Assembly (NCBI GenBank): GCA_016618085.1 | Contig: JABLTG010000096.1 | Location: forward strand, 1 to 64,000 | Direction: 5' to 3' | Source: Neovahlkampfia damariscottae | Lineage: Eukaryota; Heterolobosea; Selenaionea; Neovahlkampfiida; Neovahlkampfiidae | DNA: 64,000 nt | Part shown: positions 31,021-41,470 of the stretch, piece after piece | Layout: every line of letters begins with the position of its first letter | Position numbering within the stretch: the stretch's first letter is position 1 | The notes under the pieces: generated by a model | The model's database searches: none | The model's input: the letters and a program-made list of their open reading frames with translations, nothing else | Told to the model about the DNA's origin: nothing | Position numbers and translations under genes: made by a program

Positions 31021-32763
31021 ATGTCCACAGAAGAGAGATATACAAACCATAAAAGCATAGATAACGTAGGAAAAGAAGTCTACAATGAATTTATTCAACA
31101 AAAAGAATTGAAAAATCCACAACTCTATGAAGTCCTTTTCAAATATTTTTTGATGAACCTTCACTGTGTCAATGATTATCAACGAAAAAAGAATATGGAA
31201 AAATGTCAAAAAATCTTTGAAAAAACACCAAATGAAATACTTCCCAGTTTATTTCAAGATTTTGATTATTTCTTTCAAATGTGTTTGAATAACTCAAATT
31301 ACAAAGAATTAATTTTTTTTGTATTGGAGAAATATTATTCATACTCAATTCAAAAATATAAAATTATTCCAAATTTACTTTTGAATTCACAGTTTGTTAT
31401 TGATTATGAATTTATTAAATTAATTTTGGAAAATGAAAAAGAAGAACATCTGAACAAGAAAACATTCATTTCAACATTTATATCAAAGTATTATAATCAA
31501 AAGAATGCATTTAAAATTATATTACTTTTCTTAAAATCTGGATTTAAGTTGCCATTGTCTAAAGATTTATCAACAAAATTTACAATTGAAGAATTGAGGG
31601 AATTATATTTCACTTATCTCACATACAATGAAAATTGTGACTTAAATACAATGAACATCATTTTAAAATTTTTTGTTGAACAAGATTTCTTGGATGACAT
31701 TAAGAAAATTATGAAAAAAAGAGAAATCAAACTGAATGAAATTCTCTTCAAAAATGAAGAAGAAAATTTATTATTTTGTTGTAAATCAATGAACACTTTC
31801 AAATATTTAATTAAAAATGATGTTTCAATGAAGAAAATCAATAAGAATAATCAAACTGTTTTACATTCTCTTTTTCGATGTAAAGGTTTGATCAAAACAG
31901 ATATAGATGAAATTTTGAAATCATTTCCAAATGAATTATTAAATAAATTTGATATCTTCAACAAAACAGAAACTAATATTTTAATTAGTAATTCACAATT
32001 TGATTTGGCAAAATATTTAATTGAAAATTATAATTTGATTTATTCAGATCCTGAAATATTTAATTTACCTGATGAATTAATTGAATATATTTTGTCAATT
32101 TTAAATCCAAATGATAATTTTAATATTTCTTTGACTTGTAAAATGTTGAACAAAATTTCAAACTCAAATATTGTTTGGCAGTATATGTGCATTTCAAATT
32201 TTGAATATAGAGAGAATTTATTCAGAACAGATTATAAAAATTTATATCATTCATTTCTGAACTCAAATTCACTTTTAAATCAATCATCAGGATCATTTTT
32301 TAATTATGGACCATATTTTCAAAAATCATTTTGTAATAAAGAATGGAGAGATTTTTCAATTGATGAAATTATTGATCGTTTAATTTTTAAAGAATTCAAA
32401 CAAAAAAGTATTAATATGAATCATAAATTCATAAAGGAAAATCCAAATTTAGAATTCCATTTAGAAAACGAATATTATAACGAATTATTATCGTCTATTA
32501 AAAATTTCAAAAAAAATAAATTGTCACCATTTAAAAGAATTGAAAAATATTGGAGAGATGAAATTAAAATTCGAAAATTTAAAGAGGTCAAAGAAAAAGA
32601 GTACATAATGAAATTTCCAAAAGAAGTAATTAAATTCGCCAATGAAACTATTCATATTGGAACAGAAAAGTTAGACTATAAAATCAGATATTTTTATTCA
32701 TACAATTATTTCAAATATTTTATTGTTATTTCTGATGATGTATTTCAATTTTATATTTACTGA
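31021..32763 (+). CDS. Ankyrin-repeat F-box protein
   Basis: Intronless, 580 residues, ends in TGA. Residues ~90–350 are diverged helical repeats with ankyrin-like turns (KNNQTVLHSLFRCKGL; KTETNILISNSQFDLAKYLI). Residues ~352–400 form an F-box (LPDELIEYILSILNPNDNFN followed by LTCKMLNKISNS and VWQYMC). The C-terminal ~180 residues are basic and unassigned. It is a likely SCF substrate receptor that would use the RBX1 encoded at 35582. ATTGG is 34 bases before the ATG. Confidence 0.7.
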   Translation: MSTEERYTNHKSIDNVGKEVYNEFIQQKELKNPQLYEVLFKYFLMNLHCVNDYQRKKNMEKCQKIFEKTPNEILPSLFQDFDYFFQMCLNNSNYKELIFFVLEKYYSYSIQKYKIIPNLLLNSQFVIDYEFIKLILENEKEEHLNKKTFISTFISKYYNQKNAFKIILLFLKSGFKLPLSKDLSTKFTIEELRELYFTYLTYNENCDLNTMNIILKFFVEQDFLDDIKKIMKKREIKLNEILFKNEEENLLFCCKSMNTFKYLIKNDVSMKKINKNNQTVLHSLFRCKGLIKTDIDEILKSFPNELLNKFDIFNKTETNILISNSQFDLAKYLIENYNLIYSDPEIFNLPDELIEYILSILNPNDNFNISLTCKMLNKISNSNIVWQYMCISNFEYRENLFRTDYKNLYHSFLNSNSLLNQSSGSFFNYGPYFQKSFCNKEWRDFSIDEIIDRLIFKEFKQKSINMNHKFIKENPNLEFHLENEYYNELLSSIKNFKKNKLSPFKRIEKYWRDEIKIRKFKEVKEKEYIMKFPKEVIKFANETIHIGTEKLDYKIRYFYSYNYFKYFIVISDDVFQFYIY

Positions 32764-32782
32764 AGAAAAAAATAAATTTTAT

Positions 32783-33711
32783 TCATTGAAATGTCATCAT
32801 ATTTTCTGCAATTTCAAAATCTTTTTCAGCTTCTTCCATCATACCAAGTTTTTTGAAAAATTTAGCTCTTTGACGATATAAAAGCTTTGTTTGAGGATTT
32901 AATTCTTTTTCATATTTTTGAATTATTTCTTCAAAAATTTGTAATGCTTTTTCAATATTATTTAAACCAAAACCATAAATATGAGCTTGGATTATATAAA
33001 TTTCAAGAGAAGGTATTGATAATTTTTCAGCATATTCAATATGTTTTTGACAAAATTCTAATGCTTCATCATATTGTTTTGTAACATATTTTGCTTCTGC
33101 TTGACATTGATATAAATGAATAATTCTATCATACCAACATTCATCTTCAAAATATTGTTCTTCTTCTGATAATTTATTGTACTCTTCTGAACTTCTAAAG
33201 TTTATTGATTTATCAAAAAATTCTGCTGCTTGTTCAACTTTTCCTAATTTTGCTGAAAACATACCAGCAAAATAATATCCTTCTAATGATGGTTTTATTT
33301 TTTGTAACTTTTCAAAATCTTCAAAACCACTTTCATACATTTCTAATTGGTATTTTGTTCTCATCATTCCAATATATGGTAAATAATGATTTGGGTCATC
33401 TAAATGAGCAAATGTGTAACTTCTTAATGCATTTACATAAGATCCTTCACCATCTATTTTTTTAAAAGTTTTAAACTTTTTTTTATCAAACAGAGTTTAT
33501 CTCCAATGAAGATTTTTTTATGAATTCCTGAAAGTTGTGAATCTGAAAGAATTTTTTGTGCGATGTCATCTGTTTCAACGTTTAAACTTTCAGTCAAAAC
33601 GTTTTCTTGTTGAAATTTTATTTTGGTCAATTTTGTAAAATTTAATTTATGTTCTGTTGTTTTCTTTATATTTCTTTTAATTGATGAATTCAGGATTCTT
33701 TTTATCATCAT
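32783..33711 (-). CDS. TPR-repeat protein, possibly mitochondrial
   Basis: Two exons join across a ~40-base intron. The N-terminus MMIKRILNSSIKRNIKK is basic and amphipathic, as in mitochondrial presequences. Most of the protein consists of TPR-like helix pairs (KLGKVEQAAEFFDKSINF; KQYDEALEFCQKHIEYAEKL; NNIEKALQIFEEIIQKYEKE; KLGMMEEAEKDFEIAE). TPR arrays bind partner proteins, and no specific partner can be named. A CCAAT box lies 46 bases before the ATG. Confidence 0.65.
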
Positions 33712-33975
33712 GTTGGAAAAATTTGTGTTGTGAAAAAAATGAAGTTGAAAAATAACCCAATCAGGAGAAAAAATTTATAATCCAATCAAATTTATTTGTT
33801 CAAACTTGGAAGAAAAAATTTGTTGACAAAAACAATTAGAATTGGAATATTATTAGACTATCATCAGCAGAAGTTTTCAACCTTTTTTTCTTCATTTTCT
33901 ACATGACTGAATTTTAGGTTGAAAATATTATGTTTTTATCATTTGAAAAATTTATGATCAAAAACTGACCTTTTA

Positions 33976-34597
33976 TTAATGTGCTTTGTAATATTTGTTG
34001 AATATAATTTGTTTAAGTTGATTTGGATTTTCAATTTCCTTTTGGTATGACATGAGCATCAATTTAGGAGCATTAAAATCATCATCTTGTTTATCACGTT
34101 TATTTAAAGCTGGTTGAGAATATTTAATGGATTCATTCAGTACTAATCCATTTCTTTTGTAGAATTTAATTCTCTTTTCACAAATTTCTTTGTTTTTATG
34201 GAATTCTGGATCATCAACTTCCAAAATAACATTTTGAATATCTAAAGTGTCTTTTAATGAGAATAACTTTTGTAAAACTGCTGTTCCAAAACCACTGTAT
34301 AACTTTAAGTTTTTTTTTTTTGACAAGTTACCTTGCACGACATTCTGGATGAATAGCAAAATGGGCAATAAAAAAGTATTCATCTGAAAGAAACCAACAT
34401 GATAAAAATCCAATAACTTTTCCATTTTGAGAAAAACCGAACAGTTTATAGTCTTTCATTCCTAAAAATTCAATGTGTTGTTTTTTTTCTCTTTGTTCTT
34501 CTTTTGGAAAGCTTCTTGTATAAATATTCCAAATATCTTCAAAAATTTCTCCTTCCTTGGTCACAGTAACCATCTCTACTTCTTGTTGTTTCACCAT
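33976..34597 (-). CDS. GNAT-family N-acetyltransferase
   Basis: Two exons join across a ~37-base intron to give about 195 residues. GNAT order: an N-terminal helix with YTRSFPKEEQRE, beta strands (YKLFGFSQNGKVIGFLSCWF and FIAHFAIHPE), then the acetyl-CoA loop R-x-x-G-F-G formed across the intron (ECR…SGFGTAVLQKL), then VILEVDDP and FYKRNGLV near the end. The substrate is unknown. The start at 34597 is favoured because ATTGG lies 34 bases upstream; longer in-frame sequence lacks an ATG. Confidence 0.75.
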
Positions 34598-34792
34598 GGT
34601 GTCTTTTTCTCTTAAACCGAAAATTCTTTCATTGGTCAGTTTATCTTTAAACCGGAATTTTTTGAAAACCAATAGAAAAAGGTTTGGTTTCTATTTCAAC
34701 AAATTTAGAAAAGCAGATGGTTCAATTTCTTTCTTCTTTCATTTTAAAAATTATCCAATGATTTCAATTTATTTTTTAATCTTATTCAAAAC

Positions 34793-35578
34793 ATGTCCAC
34801 CATAAAAGATTTTCAACTGAGACAAATAGAAAAAGATAAAAAAGTTTTAAAACAAAGAGATGATTTTTTTGATACTTCCAACATTGTAAGCACAAGAGAA
34901 AGAGGTGAATTGAATATTCCAAAATATAATAAACTTATGATTGATTACTTGAAAAAAATAAGAGAAAAAGTATCTTTAGATACTATTTTTGAAAAAATAA
35001 ATTTAGAAAATTTACCAGATGAACACAAATCAATTTTACTTGAAGAATGGAAAGCTAATCCTAAAATTGATTTTAAGTCAACTCATTATGAAGAATCATT
35101 TGAATTTAAACCAGCTCATAAAGTTAAAGATATTAAAGAAGTAACTCAATTGATTTTTGATAATCCAAATGGAATTGTGTTAAAAGCTTTGTTAGAAGCT
35201 TATGATGATGTAAAAGAGGATATTGAAAAATTGAAAGATGCAGGTCAAGTATATGAAATTAGACATTCAGATCAAGAAAAATTTATATCAATTTTATATC
35301 CTTGTGATGAAAAGTTAAACATTAAAATTGATGAAGAAATTAAAAAAATTTGGAGGGATACCAAAGAAGTTGCTATAACAAAAGATAACTTAACAAGAGA
35401 TTTACAAAAGTATAAAATAAAAGAAATGAAAGTTGTAAAATTATCTGATTCAAAAAGAAAGAGTGAAGTTGAAAAAGGTTCACAAAAAAAAAAATATAAA
35501 GAGAATTTTTCAAACACACATTTGAAAGGTAAATTTGATTTTACAAAAATATGGACAAAGAATGGACCACCAAAATAA
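34793..35578 (+). CDS. GTF2E2: Transcription initiation factor TFIIE beta subunit
   Basis: Intronless, 261 residues. A winged-helix core is visible: FKPAHKVKDIKEVTQLIFDN, GIVLKALLEAYDDVKEDIEK, then the hallmark segment FISILYPCDEKLNIKIDEEI with KKIWRDT. The C-terminus is Lys-rich. TFIIE-beta helps recruit TFIIH and open promoters at RNA polymerase II genes. The N-terminal Ser-rich region of animal homologues is short here. A CCAAT box is 34 bases before the ATG. Confidence 0.8.
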   Translation: MSTIKDFQLRQIEKDKKVLKQRDDFFDTSNIVSTRERGELNIPKYNKLMIDYLKKIREKVSLDTIFEKINLENLPDEHKSILLEEWKANPKIDFKSTHYEESFEFKPAHKVKDIKEVTQLIFDNPNGIVLKALLEAYDDVKEDIEKLKDAGQVYEIRHSDQEKFISILYPCDEKLNIKIDEEIKKIWRDTKEVAITKDNLTRDLQKYKIKEMKVVKLSDSKRKSEVEKGSQKKKYKENFSNTHLKGKFDFTKIWTKNGPPK

Positions 35579-35581
35579 ATT

Positions 35582-36025
35582 TTATTTTCCGTATTTTTGA
35601 AAATCCCACTCAGTATTACAAAGTGGACAAACGTGTCTTGTTTTTAACCAACGTGAAATACAATGGAAATGGAATGCATGATTACAAACACCCCAAGCAA
35701 CTGTACATTCTTCAGAAGTTGAACTTTGTTGATTTGCTTGACAATCAATACATAACTCCATAATATGATTTCTACAAATAGCGCATGTATCTACAATAAT
35801 ATCCCATGCCCAAAGTGCTACAGCGTTCCATTTTTTTACTTCAAATCTTTTTTTATCATCCAAAAGAACTGTTGATGTTTGTGTTTTACTTTTTTCCGAT
35901 TTTTCTTTTGCCATAGCCTTAGCTTTAGCCTTCGCTTTAGCTGCTCTTGCTTTAGCTTTTTTCAATTCTTCAGCTTTATCTGAATCTGTTGCACTTGTAT
36001 TTGGTGTTTGTGGTTCTTCAGACAT
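35582..36025 (-). CDS. RBX1: RBX1/ROC1 RING-H2 subunit of cullin ligases
   Basis: Intronless, 147 residues. The first ~50 residues are an Ala/Lys-rich extension, longer than in animals. The core is diagnostic: [20 protein letters not shown], then [16 protein letters not shown], then [20 protein letters not shown] and CPLCNTEW, with the RING-H2 zinc ligands in place. RBX1 binds cullins and recruits the E2. Its stop and that of TFIIE-beta are only a few bases apart, tail to tail. Two CCAAT boxes lie 50 and 73 bases before the ATG. Confidence 0.95.
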   Translation of the reverse strand: MSEEPQTPNTSATDSDKAEELKKAKARAAKAKAKAKAMAKEKSEKSKTQTSTVLLDDKKRFEVKKWNAVALWAWDIIVDTCAICRNHIMELCIDCQANQQSSTSEECTVAWGVCNHAFHFHCISRWLKTRHVCPLCNTEWDFQKYGK

Positions 36026-36221
36026 AACTTATTTATTATGAAGAAAATGTAGCTCTAAATTTAAGTTTTTTCAACCAATAAGATTTGATTTCTTAAACCA
36101 ATAAGAATTATTTGTTAAAATCAGAGTTGAAGAATTTTTTTTTTTATTCTTTCAAGAATTTTAACAGATCAATCATTGGAACCAATTAAAACAGTTTCAA
36201 TAGACAACGGATAAAAACTAC

Positions 36222-36741
36222 ATGTCATTTTTTAAAAAACTAGGGTAAGTCAACTTCAAACACTTAAATTTTATTTTTTAGATCTCTAAAGAATGTGCTC
36301 AGCCCAAGGCATAGCGCAGAGTTCCAACAAGTAGCTGGAGAATCTCCTGATTGTAGCCCAGTGTCACAACAACAAAGTTTTTTTGTTGAAAATGCAGATG
36401 TACTTTTAGTTGAAACTGGAAAAAAATTACCCATTGATTTATCACAAAAATCAAAGATTGTGATGCCAAAAAATACAGCCTACGAAATTAAATTAGAAGT
36501 TTATGATTGTTTTGGACTTGAAAATGGAATTTGTGTTGTGGAAATCATAAAAACTCTAACAACTGTAAATACAACAACTTATATGTTAAAAGAAGAATTT
36601 AAATCAATGGATAAGAAAATAATTACAGTACCAAAAAGAGAATCAATTCATAGCATTGCCTCTCATACCTTAGTATCAATAGAAATTAGAGATGCAAAAC
36701 GAGATCAAGAATTATTCAAATTCCAATTTGAATACGAATAA
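36222..36741 (+). CDS. Unrecognised small protein with a beta-rich domain
   Basis: Exon 1 (MSFFKKLG) joins in frame, across a ~36-base intron, to a second exon, giving about 160 residues. A Ser/Gln-rich linker of ~45 residues precedes a ~100-residue domain of alternating strands (PIDLSQKSKIVMP; AYEIKLEVYDCFGL; TYMLKEEF; LVSIEIRDAKRDQ). There is no signal peptide and no membrane span. A C2- or arrestin-like sandwich is a guess from the strand pattern only. A CCAAT box is 36 bases before the ATG. Confidence 0.5.
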
Positions 36742-36774
36742 AAATAATTAAATTTGTTTTTTTCTTATTAAAAA

Positions 36775-38096
36775 TTAGTGAGGAATTTTTTTATTGAATC
36801 TTTCACCAATGTATTCACCATCTTTGAAGTATTTGCTTCTAGATATTCTGATGATATCATCTAGTTCATAAATATTTTCACAATTCATTATTTCTTGAAG
36901 ATAAATAATATTTGATGCCGCAATATCTAAATCAAAGCACCAATATAATGACATTATTGGATTGATGAACAGTTCAGAACCATATGTTCTATTTTGAGTT
37001 GATTTATGATGGAAATCTCCAAAATCACCATTCACTGCTGATGTAACTGATGAACAAACAATTGAATTATAAGGTTGACAAGCTATGAAGATATTCACAA
37101 CAGAAAATTCTTACCTAAATAAATTTTGTTCATTTTTTGTGCTTCTTCTGTCTCCCTTAACAATGAAAAGGCACCAAAAAATCCTCCTTGTTTTATGATA
37201 GTTGAAACATTTTCCAAATATCTGTAATGATTAACACCATGAAATGAATCAACACCAAATCCAATGTTCACTAAAATCTTTTTGATTTCTGTTTTTATTC
37301 CATAAATTGCAGCAATTGATGTCATATCTTCTTGTGGTGAACCTAATAAAGGTTCATCTCCAAACATTAAAGAATCAGTTCCGTTATCTACCAAAACAAT
37401 AGCATCAATCTGAAGCTTTAATTTTAATTTCAGTTACTTGATGTTCATTAATAATACATTCATACGATTCTCGATGTTTTTTTGGTCCTGAACTCCTTAC
37501 AAGTGTGTAAATAGGAACATCTATGTTTTCATTCTCTTTGAACCATTTTGAAACTAATCTTTCTGGAAAATAGTATTGAGATGTAACATCATTTTCATAA
37601 CCTGAATCTGAATTAATTTCAACACACCAATTTCCTTTTTCTGGAAATCTTTTCCCACTCATTTTTTGGATGTTTGAAGAAAATGTTAAATTTGAAAGAA
37701 AAACTTTTTTTCCTGAGTTTCTCAACGATAAGTATAAAGGTATTGCACCAAAAAAATCATAACCACCACCACATCCTGTGGAATTTCAATATGAAATTCT
37801 TTCTTACCACAAAGCAATACTGATTTTGATTCTTTTAATTGTTCAAAAAATGGATTTTGATGGAGTAAAATAGAAGGTTTTTCTGGCCAATTGGTCTTAT
37901 TTTTTGGATTTGGTTCGAATTTCAAACTATTTTCGAATTCAATTCTTTTCTGTTTTTCAATTTCTTTTTGTTTTTTTTCTTCTTCTAACTGTTTTTCTAA
38001 TTCTTTTATCTTTGCATCTTTTTCTTTCATTTCTTTTAGTTTCAATTTGGCTTTTGTTATTTTTTCTTTTTTCTTTTGTTTCTCATCTTCTTTCAT
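36775..38096 (-). CDS. DUF1152-family protein with coiled-coil N-terminus
   Basis: Four exons join in frame (introns about 31, 28 and 31 bases). The N-terminal ~60 residues are a Lys/Glu coiled coil. The rest follows DUF1152: LCGCGGGYDFFGAIPLYLSL (built across the first intron, the nucleotide-like Gly loop), VLVDNGTDSLMFGDEPLLGS, DSFHGVNHYRYLENVS, and SELFINPIMSLYWCFDL. DUF1152 proteins occur in bacteria, archaea and protists and have no established reaction. The coiled-coil extension is unusual as far as I know. The gene is divergent from the ubiquitin-protease-like gene, with 65 bases between starts. Confidence 0.78.
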
Positions 38097-38112
38097 TGAA
38101 CAAGTTAGTTTG

Positions 38113-38134
38113 ATTGGCTGTGGAAGTGCCCAAT
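38113..38134. promoter_or_regulatory. ATTGG and CCAAT boxes in a 65-base divergent promoter
   Basis: ATTGG at 38113–38117 and CCAAT at 38130–38134 sit midway between the starts at 38096 (minus) and 38162 (plus). They are the only conspicuous motif in that spacer. Confidence 0.5.
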
Positions 38135-38161
38135 CAATAGTCTTTTGGTTTCTTTTCCAAC

Positions 38162-39201
38162 ATGACAACAACACCAGGTTGAAGATCAAAATAAAAAACT
38201 GAAGTTTTATAGGACAAATAGGTTTAGTAAATTTAGGAAATTCTCATTTGAATTCTATTCTTCAGTGCTTGTCAACAATCCCACAACTTCAAAAGTATTT
38301 CAGTTCAAAAAACTGGAAAGATGAAATTAATGAAAAAAACATCTTAGGTAGTGGTGGAAATATTGTCAAAGAATTTGGTAATTTTATGGAAGAAGTTTTG
38401 AATCCGACAGGCAGCACTTACAATCCAATAGCTTTAAAAAAAGAAATTGGAAAAATTGCTCCACATCTTTCAGGTTATCAAACCATGGATAGTCATGAAT
38501 TTTTATGTTTTTTAGTTGATATTATTCATGAAGATTTAAACAGAATTCTCAAAAAACCAACTTATTCTTTAGACACAGAAGAAGAAGGTGATGATGAAAA
38601 ACTGGCAACAAGTTTTTGGAAAAAATTCTTGTCAAGGAATGATTCAATTATTGCAGATCATTTTTATGGTCAAACAAAAACAGTTATTGAGTGCCCAAAT
38701 TGTTCAAGAAAAAGAATAGTTTTTGATCCTTTGTTCACTTTTGATTTGAAAATTCCACAATCAGATCGTGATGCAGTTGATGTTTATGATGGATTTTATG
38801 AATACACAAACCCAGAAATTTTAAGTGATGAAGATTTATGGTATTGTTCAAAATGTAAAGAACACGTAAATGCAAAAGTGACAAAAACCATTTGGAAAAC
38901 ACCTGATGTTCTAATTCTTCGATTTAAAAGAGTTATTTATTCACAAAATAAAAAGAAAGAATTGGATACTCTCGTTAACTTTCCATTGAAAGATTTAGAT
39001 ATATCAAAATTTGTTGATACGAAAATTGATCATACCTATAATTTAGTTGCAACTTCCAATTTTAGATCTGGACATTATGATGCCATTGTAAAAGTTGGTG
39101 ACAAATGGCTTCATTTAGATGACACGAAATGTGTTAGTATTGATGAAAATTCAATTGTGGATAAAAGTAGTTATCTTTTATTTTATGTGAAAAAAGAATA
39201 A
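38162..39201 (+). CDS. Ubiquitin-specific-protease-like protein lacking the catalytic cysteine
   Basis: Exon 1 (38162–38177) and exon 2 (38213–39201) join in frame across a 35-base intron, giving about 334 residues, a minimal USP domain. The Cys box reads GLVNLGNSHLNSILQCL, whereas active enzymes have GNTC(Y/F)xNS. One residue, the nucleophile Cys, is missing exactly. The zinc ribbon (CPNCSRK; CSKC), the QTMDSHEFLCFL block and the His box (FRSGHYDAIVKVGDKWLHLD) are preserved. This suggests a pseudo-enzyme that binds ubiquitin without cleaving it, or a single-codon loss in this allele. No alternative splice around the Cys box is apparent. Confidence 0.82.
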
Positions 39202-39291
39202 ATCTTGATTTCAATGGTTGGTGGAAAGATGAACTCCTATTTGTTCACATTGACCAATGAATGGTAATCCATTTTTGATCTCCAACAAAAA

Positions 39292-39846
39292 ATGAAATGG
39301 ATGGTATTGATGTCGTTGTTTGTTGTCTATTCTTTTGTAATGGCAACTGATGAAAAATGGAACACATTGTATAGAAGAGATGTACCTGTTGATCCACAAA
39401 AGTCAGTTGGATTCGGTTATAATTCAAGAGCGGATAGAATCAAATATAAAGTACATTGTTCAGAGAAATGCAATGTTTACTTGATGAATTATGATGAATT
39501 TGAAAATCTCAAAAACAAAAAACCTTTTAAATTTCTCAAAGCAGATATGAACACGATAAAATCATACAATGAATTTAGTGATGAAGAAGAAATTGCAAGA
39601 AATTTATATGTAGTTGTAGTAAATGAAAATGAAAAACAAATCAAAGCAACATTATTCCTCTCTCAATACTTTCAAGCAGATTTTTTCTTCAACATTGTAA
39701 TGATGGTTGTTTTACAAAGTGTTATTGTTTGTTGTGTCATTCTTACTGGTTTTGCTTGTTTATTTGGAGCAGTTACAACTATTAGAGACCGAGTGATTGT
39801 CAAAGAAATCAGAAATCCCAATCCAATTTATCCATCTGCACATTGA
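39292..39846 (+). CDS. Unrecognised single-span membrane protein with signal peptide
   Basis: Intronless, 184 residues, stop TGA. A signal peptide (MKWMVLMSLFVVYSFVMA) is followed by a ~105-residue charged ectodomain with a Cys pair (CSEKC), then a long hydrophobic span (residues ~130–160) and a short cytosolic tail rich in Arg and Asn/Pro. The topology is therefore type I. No family is recognised. A CCAAT box lies 34 bases before the ATG, which supports the start. Confidence 0.6.
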   Translation: MKWMVLMSLFVVYSFVMATDEKWNTLYRRDVPVDPQKSVGFGYNSRADRIKYKVHCSEKCNVYLMNYDEFENLKNKKPFKFLKADMNTIKSYNEFSDEEEIARNLYVVVVNENEKQIKATLFLSQYFQADFFFNIVMMVVLQSVIVCCVILTGFACLFGAVTTIRDRVIVKEIRNPNPIYPSAH

Positions 39847-39863
39847 TCTGCTTAAATAAATTT

Positions 39864-40839
39864 TTATAAAATTTTTCTTAAAGTGTCAATGTAATTCTCA
39901 TTTTTCAAGTTCTCTTGCATTTTTAATATTCTATAATTATTTGATGTCAATAAATGATATGCTTGTTTTGCTGCTAAATATTTTGCTTTTGTGAAATTTA
40001 CTTCATGAGCAAAAGTGATCATTTTTTCATGAACAAAAACACCAACTGCAATTTGTCCTGCTTTTCTATTGAATAATTTTAATTTTCATTTCTTTTGATT
40101 TACTTTGGAATATTTCTGTAAAATATATTTTTTTCAACGAATCTGTAATCTGCGTATGTATGATAATCTTTTAAATAATTTTCCAATTCAATAACATAAT
40201 CAATATCTTCCATATCTTTAACTAATTCAGTGAAATGAGGCAAAATTTTAGTTTCAATAATGTTATAAACAGTTTCAAAATCCGAATCAAAATATACACC
40301 TCCAATAAGCGAATCTAAAAGGTGTTTTGATTCTATTGAAGCATCTTTAAATTTTGATAAAATTATTTCATCAAAATTAAATTCTTCAAATATTTTTTTT
40401 GTCAATGCATTTCTTGTTTCAATTTGAAAATCCAAAATGCTGTCTTTTAAAAAAATTAAAATTTTTTGTTTTAATTGTTACTATGATTATAACCTTGAAA
40501 TTGTTGATATGTATGACTTGAAAGTATGAAATTTAAAATAGAAGCTCCTATTATTGCTAATTGAGTTGTTTGTGGTTTTTTTCCAGTCAATAATAAATGT
40601 GAAGGTAAAACAAAAACATCTAATAATAAATTTGGATTTTTAAATTCATAATCTAAAAAAGCAGATGACCAATTTTTCAAAAGTGTTTGATAATTTTCAG
40701 GAAGTTCATAATCTCTTTTTAAATTTGAATATTTCTCTTTTGTTGGATTTATAAATTTTTCATAGTCAAATGTATATTCTTTATTTATCAATCTTATTTG
40801 ATTTTTCAATAAAAATTTTTTTAAAAAATTCTTCCTCAT
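39864..40839 (-). CDS. MRPL44: Mitochondrial ribosomal protein mL44-like (RNase III fold plus dsRNA-binding domain)
   Basis: Three exons join in frame to give about 300 residues. The N-terminus (MRKNFLKKFLLKNQIRLINK) looks like a mitochondrial presequence. The RNase III helix corresponding to the catalytic signature reads LAIIGASILNF, with Ser-Ile where active enzymes have Asp; the second landmark is LLDSLIGGVYFDSDFETVY. A short dsRNA-binding domain ends the protein (GVFVHEKMITFAHEVNFTKA then KQAYHLL). A degenerate active site fits the structural mL44 protein of the large mitochondrial ribosomal subunit better than a processing RNase III. ATTGG is ~32 bases before the ATG. Confidence 0.6.
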
Positions 40840-40906
40840 CAAATTTTTTGTGTTACAAATTTTTGTTTTTATTGGTTGATTTTTTCAATTGAAAATAAAA
40901 AAAATT

Positions 40907-41390
40907 TTATTTTTGTTCTGCTTTTGCTTCTTCAATTTTACCTAATATTTCACTTTCATCATTGAATTCAAACAAAGTTTTTGATTTTTCATAAGTATAA
41001 ACTTGAGTATCTTCATCTTCATGATAAAGTAATGTAGTTTGTGTATTACCATGAAATGGACCAACTGTTTCACCAGGCATTAATCTAATTGGATTTGCTA
41101 AATATTCATCTCTATTTAAAACTTTATATTCATCTTTTGTTTCACGAAAATCACTTCTGTAATATTTAATATCGAAATCTTTCATGAATTGTTGTCTAGG
41201 TACATATGGTTGTGGTTGTGAACTAGAAAATAAATAAACTTTGTTTTTTTTTTTACGATGGACGTGGGTAACGGAAATCTTTTGGAGTTGGCATATAATC
41301 ATCATATTCTGGTATAATGGAAACCCATTTATTTATTTTTCTGGATACTTGTAATTTCCATTTTGCAAAATTTGACAAACGATTACTCAT
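40907..41390 (-). CDS. Small mitochondrial protein, possibly complex I B14.5a (NDUFA7) type
   Basis: Two exons join across a ~34-base intron, giving 149 residues. The basic N-terminus (MSNRLSNFAKWKLQVSRK) is followed by IIPEYDDYMPTPKDFRYPRP, a Pro-rich stretch and DFDIKYYRSDFR. The last block resembles the DIKYxxRDxRR segment of plant B14.5a, an accessory subunit of NADH dehydrogenase. The C-terminal acidic helix is not typical. The family call is tentative. The gene shares its upstream CCAAT box with the divergent VPS41 gene. Confidence 0.45.
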
Positions 41391-41419
41391 TTTTGTTTCT
41401 CTTTTTACTCTTCAACGAA

Positions 41420-41458
41420 CCAATAAGATACAAGGTGTCCTTTATTGGTTTAATTTTC
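41420..41458. promoter_or_regulatory. CCAAT and ATTGG boxes between divergent genes
   Basis: CCAAT (41420–41424) lies 30 bases before the minus-strand start at 41390, and ATTGG (41454–41458) lies 13 bases before the plus-strand start at 41471. Each gene thus has a box at the usual distance. Confidence 0.5.
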
Positions 41459-41470
41459 TCCGCTTCGAAA

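Noticed and set aside
18000-39200. A functional ubiquitin gene cluster (IBR, F-box, BTB, RBX1, USP)
   Set aside because: The genes are interleaved with unrelated ones and on both strands. F-box, BTB and kelch genes are so common in protists that the grouping is likely chance.
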